In this document: positions 59,511 through 64,000 of the stretch, piece after piece | Layout: each line of letters begins with the position of its first letter | How positions within the stretch are numbered: position 1 is the stretch's first letter | Assembly: GCF_963675165.1 (NCBI RefSeq) | Contig: NC_087378.1 | Location: 2,279,525 to 2,343,524 of the forward strand | DNA: 64,000 bases | Direction of reading: 5' to 3' | Origin: Halichondria panicea | Lineage: Eukaryota > Porifera > Demospongiae > Suberitida > Halichondriidae | Notes under the pieces: generated by a model | The model's database searches: none | Told to the model about the DNA's origin: nothing | Seen by the model: the letters and a program-made list of their open reading frames with translations, nothing else | Program-made: the position numbers and the translations under genes

Positions 59511-62500
59511 ATGGAAGCAAACGGAGCTTGGAGACCAACTAAAAATGCTAAATACGGAGTGGGTGAGTTGGTATTCAGGTTTCAACAGCACAAGTCTCCC
59601 TGTAGCTACATATCAATAAATGTAGCAAGCTAGTACCGTCATCATACTTTTGGCTCATAGATACTATATTATTAAACTAGCTGGCCTGGCTGTGGCGGTG
59701 CAAATCATTAAGGTGGTTCTTGTTTTATAGCTAATGCCTAGATTATTATGTATAAAACGTGCATGCCAGCTAAATCTAAGCAGACACATTACTCTAATAG
59801 TAACGAGCATTCACCTGTTATACCTTATTACCCTCTGCACAGTGGTGTACAGCTATGAGCCCCAGAAGGTGACCTATCCGTTCCTAAGGCTACAGCTGGG
59901 TGACGTGGTTCAAATACTGGAGGAGAATGCCGGCTGGTATCGAGGGTTCTGTATTAGGGACAAGCACAACAAAGGAATATTCCCTGCCTCACACGTGCAT
60001 CTCAAAGATTGCACTTTACAAAATTCAGGGTAGGTGGCTTATTAATCGTAGGCACTGTTATCACCAGAGCTTTGTTTCTGGTGTAGTCTATGCTTATGTA
60101 CTTATGTATGTATGTTTCCACCCCACCTTGATCTCAGTGCTTGTATGATGCGTAGAATGAATAACTTCTCTTAGTACTTACACAATAGGCTTTGTAAATT
60201 AGGTGTGTTGACCTTTTAAGTTTATTAGTTGCTCACACCAAATTTAGTTGGCGTTTCCAAAATGAGGTTGTTTTGCTATTTGCACTGATCAACACTCTTG
60301 TTGATAGAGAAAGTGCTAACTGTTTTTGATGAGCCTCATACATGTGTTAATGACAAGCCTTGGTCTCATGAGAAAATCCATGATTTCGCTCCCTCTACTG
60401 CATGTACAAATGTGTACGATTGTGTTACATGTACAGTACACACTGTTGTGGTATTGCTGATAGCTTTGTTGATAATATCTGATAATTAACCTACGAAGTA
60501 GATCTTGCCCTCCCCCCAAAACCAATACTCACTGTTATAGCTTAAATAAAATATATGTCAAGTACATGTATCATTGTGCAGACCTGATGAAGTGGTGTTA
60601 CCCAAGGAGGAGTCTGTTGTCAAAGAGATATCGGATGTTCTCAGGGAGTGGAGTGTCATCTGGAGGAGACTCTATGCTGTTAGTACCAATTTATACTGAA
60701 CCATGAATTCCTAAAACGCCTGATTGTTTACATTCTTTTCTCAAATGGACTTTATACTCTACTGTTGTTTTTTGCTCGCTTCTGTATATGTGCATTTCTC
60801 TACTGCATGAGTATTGTTTGTGTCTGTGATGTGCTTACCATTACATGTATGAATCTCTCACTGTAGGAGGGTAAACGTCTTCAGTTCCAAGAGCTGACTC
60901 AGCTCATGAGAGATCTGCTCGATCGTAGACGTCAGATACAATCAAAGACACTACCTAGGGTAGGTGCCAACTGGTTCATTGATGCAGTGGCTTGTTAATT
61001 AAAAGCTTTCTCTGAGTGATTCCCTTTTGTAACCATAGGCCAGTAGTAAGTAAGTAAATTGCTATTTGTAGTCATGTATCCTTGTAGTCATGTATCCACC
61101 AAATCTTAGCCTACGGGTATACATGTAATGTGGCACCCAGTCCAAGTAGTCAGTTTTGAAGCTTTAGGGTTGGGCTGCATGATCATAGCCAATTTATGTA
61201 ACATGTGTATGTCTCTTAACCACATCAAACTTATTTATAGACTGTTTGGAACGCACGGCTAACTAACATGCTGTGTATATGCCCTGTACTGTCCAAACTT
61301 GTTCCTAGTACTTTCTTACTGTATCTGCTGTACCAAAGATAATGGGAAAGTGTGCCTACATCGTGGTGGTTCTTGTTTGGCCGATTTGCCTCTAAAATAA
61401 CCCTAGGTCGTCGCTAACCCACCCACACACCCACTGTTGTTACTATTGTTGTCATTCTTCTTAGTTGCCTGGTAACCAGAACATTGCACTCAACTTTCAA
61501 TGTTGTTTAAGTACTAGTAAAGCACAACACTATAATTGTGTATAATTATGGCTTGAGGCTTTGTATTATATTTATCCTTCAGTACAGTGTACATCGAAGC
61601 CCTTATAGTTTGGAACCATTTACTAGGTCTGCTGTCTTGAAAATACATACTCTAGCACTTCAATCTGTTGTGTGTAAATCCGGCAGCTATATAAACTCAC
61701 TCGTTTTACCATAGCGACAGGCTCCGTTATGTGACTTGTCTTGTATAACACGATTGCACAAATTAGCCAAGCAATGTAATACTGTTTTTGCTTTGCTTAT
61801 TTGGCCATCTCTGTCATGTAAGCGTGTTAGCTTTGATCTGTAAAGGCACACTGTTGTGTACACAGTTTGACAGTCCCTCCAGTGAAGCCCTTGTGTTGTT
61901 CATTGTGATGCATTGTGTTTGTTGTGTCATGCCCATGCAGGATGAGTTGAAGGAGCTGAAGCTGTTTGTGGCCAGTAAGATTGACTATGGGAACCGACTG
62001 CTGACACTGGACCTGGTTCCCAGGGACGAGAGTGGGGCACCCATCAACCCAAAGACAGCTGGTGTCATGCAACTCTACAGTGTGGTGCGTACATTTGCAC
62101 AATATGGCAAGCCAAACTTTTAAATGGATGTAACGTTTCCCTCTCATTATATTATCCTTCAGTACATGGCCTGTTAAGTGTACATTGAAGCTCTTATAGT
62201 TTGGAACCATTTACTAGGTCTGCTGTCTTGAAAATACATACTCTAGCACTTCAATCTGGTGTGTGTAAATCCGGCAGCTATATAAACTCACTCGTTTTTA
62301 CCATAGCGACAGGCTCCGTTATGTGACTTGTCTTTTATAACACGATTGCACAAATTAGCCAAGCAACACCCATTGTATCCATTTCTAGAGGCTATGTTAC
62401 CCCTCATTACTCCTCATACATGTATAAAAGCTCAGGGGTACCCTTAGGCCTATGCTTGACTTTCTATATAAAGGCCTGGGGTTTGATATAGAGGTCAGTG

Positions 62501-64000
62501 TTGTTGCTGCTTAGATATCGGGTGTTTATGACTTAATAGCATATGTGTTTACTTTTGGTCTACGGAAAGGTTAATCATTGTACAGCGTTCATTGTGTATG
62601 AAGTAATGCTACTAGTACTTGGCACAACAGTGTTCTAATCCCACACCCCAGTATTTATGGGTGTGTATATAATTATATTCATACATGTACTAATTATTTG
62701 CATTCGTTACAGATCAAGCAGGTTTCTCAGCAGCAAAGCAGTTCAGACTCTGTGGCTAATGTAAGCGTTATACATTCATCGATGGCATGTAGACATGAAA
62801 TTCTACTTGTACAACAATGTATCTTAGCAGTGTATTTAGTAATTGTTAATGCACTGAATGTGTTTTAGAGTCATAATTAAACTTTAACGTTCGTATTTAT
62901 CCAACATGTTTCATGTATAACAGCTAGCACTCCCTACTGTAGTTTATGTGTGACTGTACATGTATGTACGAGGCCCAGGTTGCAGCTTTGTTATCTTTTC
63001 ACCCATCTCCAGAAACGCAAGAGCTACATGCAGATTACCACGCAACCCAACTCGACACAAAAGGATGAGCATCATATCTTCCTCAAGTTCTCAGCTCTAG
63101 CCCTTCAAGTCAACGAGCCGTGCGAGCTCTATTTCTTCCTCTACGATGCCAGGCAGTCCAAGACTCTCAGGTGCGTTGGCGTGTGCGTGTTGACATAAAA
63201 ATTGGTGTGCCTGGTACAGCTCTGTTTTATGTGTGTATAAGCTAACTTTGTAACCTTTCAATCACTCCCTAATTGTATGTATTATATGTACGTGTTTTTG
63301 TGTCCATGTGCCAAACCTCTTCTGTAGTGTACTGTACACTACTCATGTACATAATCATTTTAACCTGTCCTCTTCCTCACAGTGAGCGCTATGTCATATC
63401 CCTGTCCCAACACTGTCTTCCTAGAGATGCAGAGAAGATCAACCAGTGCTTTGCTGTCTTTACTGTGAGTACCAATCTAGTTGTTATTGCACTCGACTCT
63501 AAGTGTGTGTGGTGTTGAACACCCCTCTTCATATGAACACACCAACGCACCCCCCCCCCCACACACACACCACACACACACCAACGCACTCCCCCTCCAC
63601 ACACAAACACACACATGCCACACACACACACACACGCACACACACAGGACATTGATAGCACTGATCTCACCAACAAGAACCTCTACCTGGCATGTCAAAT
63701 CATCCGATTCGGTTCGTAAACACAAAATAATGTGTTTTAGTACGTATGTAGAGAATAGAGCCCGTTTTATTCTATTGACCATCGTCTGACAGACCCCGTT
63801 TTAAGTTTACATCACTGTTGCCTTTGTCCAGGTAACCACCTAGAGAATAAGGCCACCACAAACCCACTGCGTAAGGCTCATGGAGCGGCAGTGTGGCCGC
63901 TACACGAGTTGCTTGAAGCCAGCCAAAATGGAGACCTGGATGAGAAGGACCTTCAGATGGATGTCTATACGTGAGTGCAATGCCATCGTGCCTTGTACAT
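59511..64000 (+). CDS. DOCK1: DOCK-family Rac guanine exchange factor, DOCK1/2/5-like (N-terminal part)
   Basis: Ten exons are in the window: 59511-59562, 59843-60029, 60582-60678, 60867-60959, 61941-62084, 62713-62760, 63013-63170, 63383-63464, 63648-63711 and 63832-63970. They give 354 residues in phase, and the gene continues to the right. The start [17 protein letters not shown] is followed by an SH3 domain at about 18-78 (ALYDY-like [28 protein letters not shown]). A helical DOCK_N region follows ([50 protein letters not shown]). The LP-x-DELKELK and KIDYGNR words favour the DOCK-A group over DOCK3/4. Such proteins activate Rac with ELMO bound at the SH3 region and are recruited by Crk. 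The C2-like DHR-1 and catalytic DHR-2 domains lie beyond the window. Confidence 0.95.
61568..62366. repeat. 200-bp direct repeats flanking DOCK exon 5
   Basis: Segments 61568-61774 and 62153-62366 are near-identical direct copies (ggaaccatttactaggtctg, then cggcagctatataaactcac, ending aattagccaagcaa). One lies in each intron beside exon 5 (61941-62084). The spacing is about 590 bp. The second copy lacks little and carries small indels. Confidence 0.9.
63548..63647 (+). repeat. CA-rich microsatellite ending in a splice acceptor
   Basis: A 100-bp tract of imperfect CA and C-run repeats fills the end of DOCK intron 8 and supplies the acceptor cacacag directly before exon 9. Length change here would alter the pyrimidine-poor tract that precedes the splice site. 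Shorter (tg)n and (ac)n tracts lie at 5777-5795 and 57979-58015. Confidence 0.85.

Noticed and set aside
63481-63789. 102-codon His/Thr-rich open frames around the CA microsatellite
   Set aside because: Low-complexity repeat translation in several frames; the real DOCK exon 9 starts at 63648 in another frame.

Overview
This is animal nuclear DNA, most likely from a sponge (demosponge-like). The genes are split by many short GT-AG introns. They include clear metazoan families (BRD8, RMND5, TACC, DOCK, synaptotagmin-like, ADAM-type protease, SRCR receptors) together with a Roc-COR-death-domain protein and a bacterial-type YeeE/YedE transporter. Genes are tightly packed, and AT-rich spacers and introns hold many short inverted-repeat transposons. 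The sponge assignment is inference from gene content and compactness. I rebuilt gene models by hand from reading frame, splice-site dinucleotides and family resemblance; every intact model has exon lengths that sum to a multiple of three.

Layout. 1-2047 (-): first four exons of an ADAM/ADAMTS-type metalloprotease. 2173-8009 (+): BRD8, a subunit of the NuA4/TIP60 acetyltransferase complex. 8136-14176 (-): a 1679-residue synaptotagmin-like protein with an 11-residue repeat tract and three C2 domains made by internal cassette duplication. 14497-19202 (+): RMND5, the Gid2-type subunit of the CTLH/GID E3 ligase, with a tRNA-Gln in an intron. 19737-20940 (+): a small single-pass receptor with a tyrosine-rich tail. 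21325-24635 (+): an SRCR receptor whose tail carries five YxxP motifs. 24814-28292 (+): a YeeE/YedE-type transporter.

The middle of the window is a segmental duplication. The SRCR plus transporter unit (about 20948-30086) is repeated in tandem at about 30102-38220: the SRCR copy is open but its tail is shortened, and the transporter copy is a pseudogene. After a Roc-COR-death gene (38384-41640, -) and a transposon graveyard (41641-45335), a third block (about 45336-55822) carries a decayed RMND5 copy fused to a third transporter copy with one frameshift. The receptor genes that should lie between them are deleted, with a breakpoint inside a MITE. Three transposon insertions can be dated after duplication because a sister copy shows the empty site.

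On the right, 56055-59386 (-) encodes a TACC protein that appears to carry an N-terminal half Ig domain, head to head with a DOCK1/2/5-type Rac exchange factor (59511 to beyond 64000, +). Three gene pairs are divergent with start codons 124-320 bp apart. No operon or CRISPR structure is present. I cannot exclude that part of the duplication is an unmerged haplotype in the assembly.
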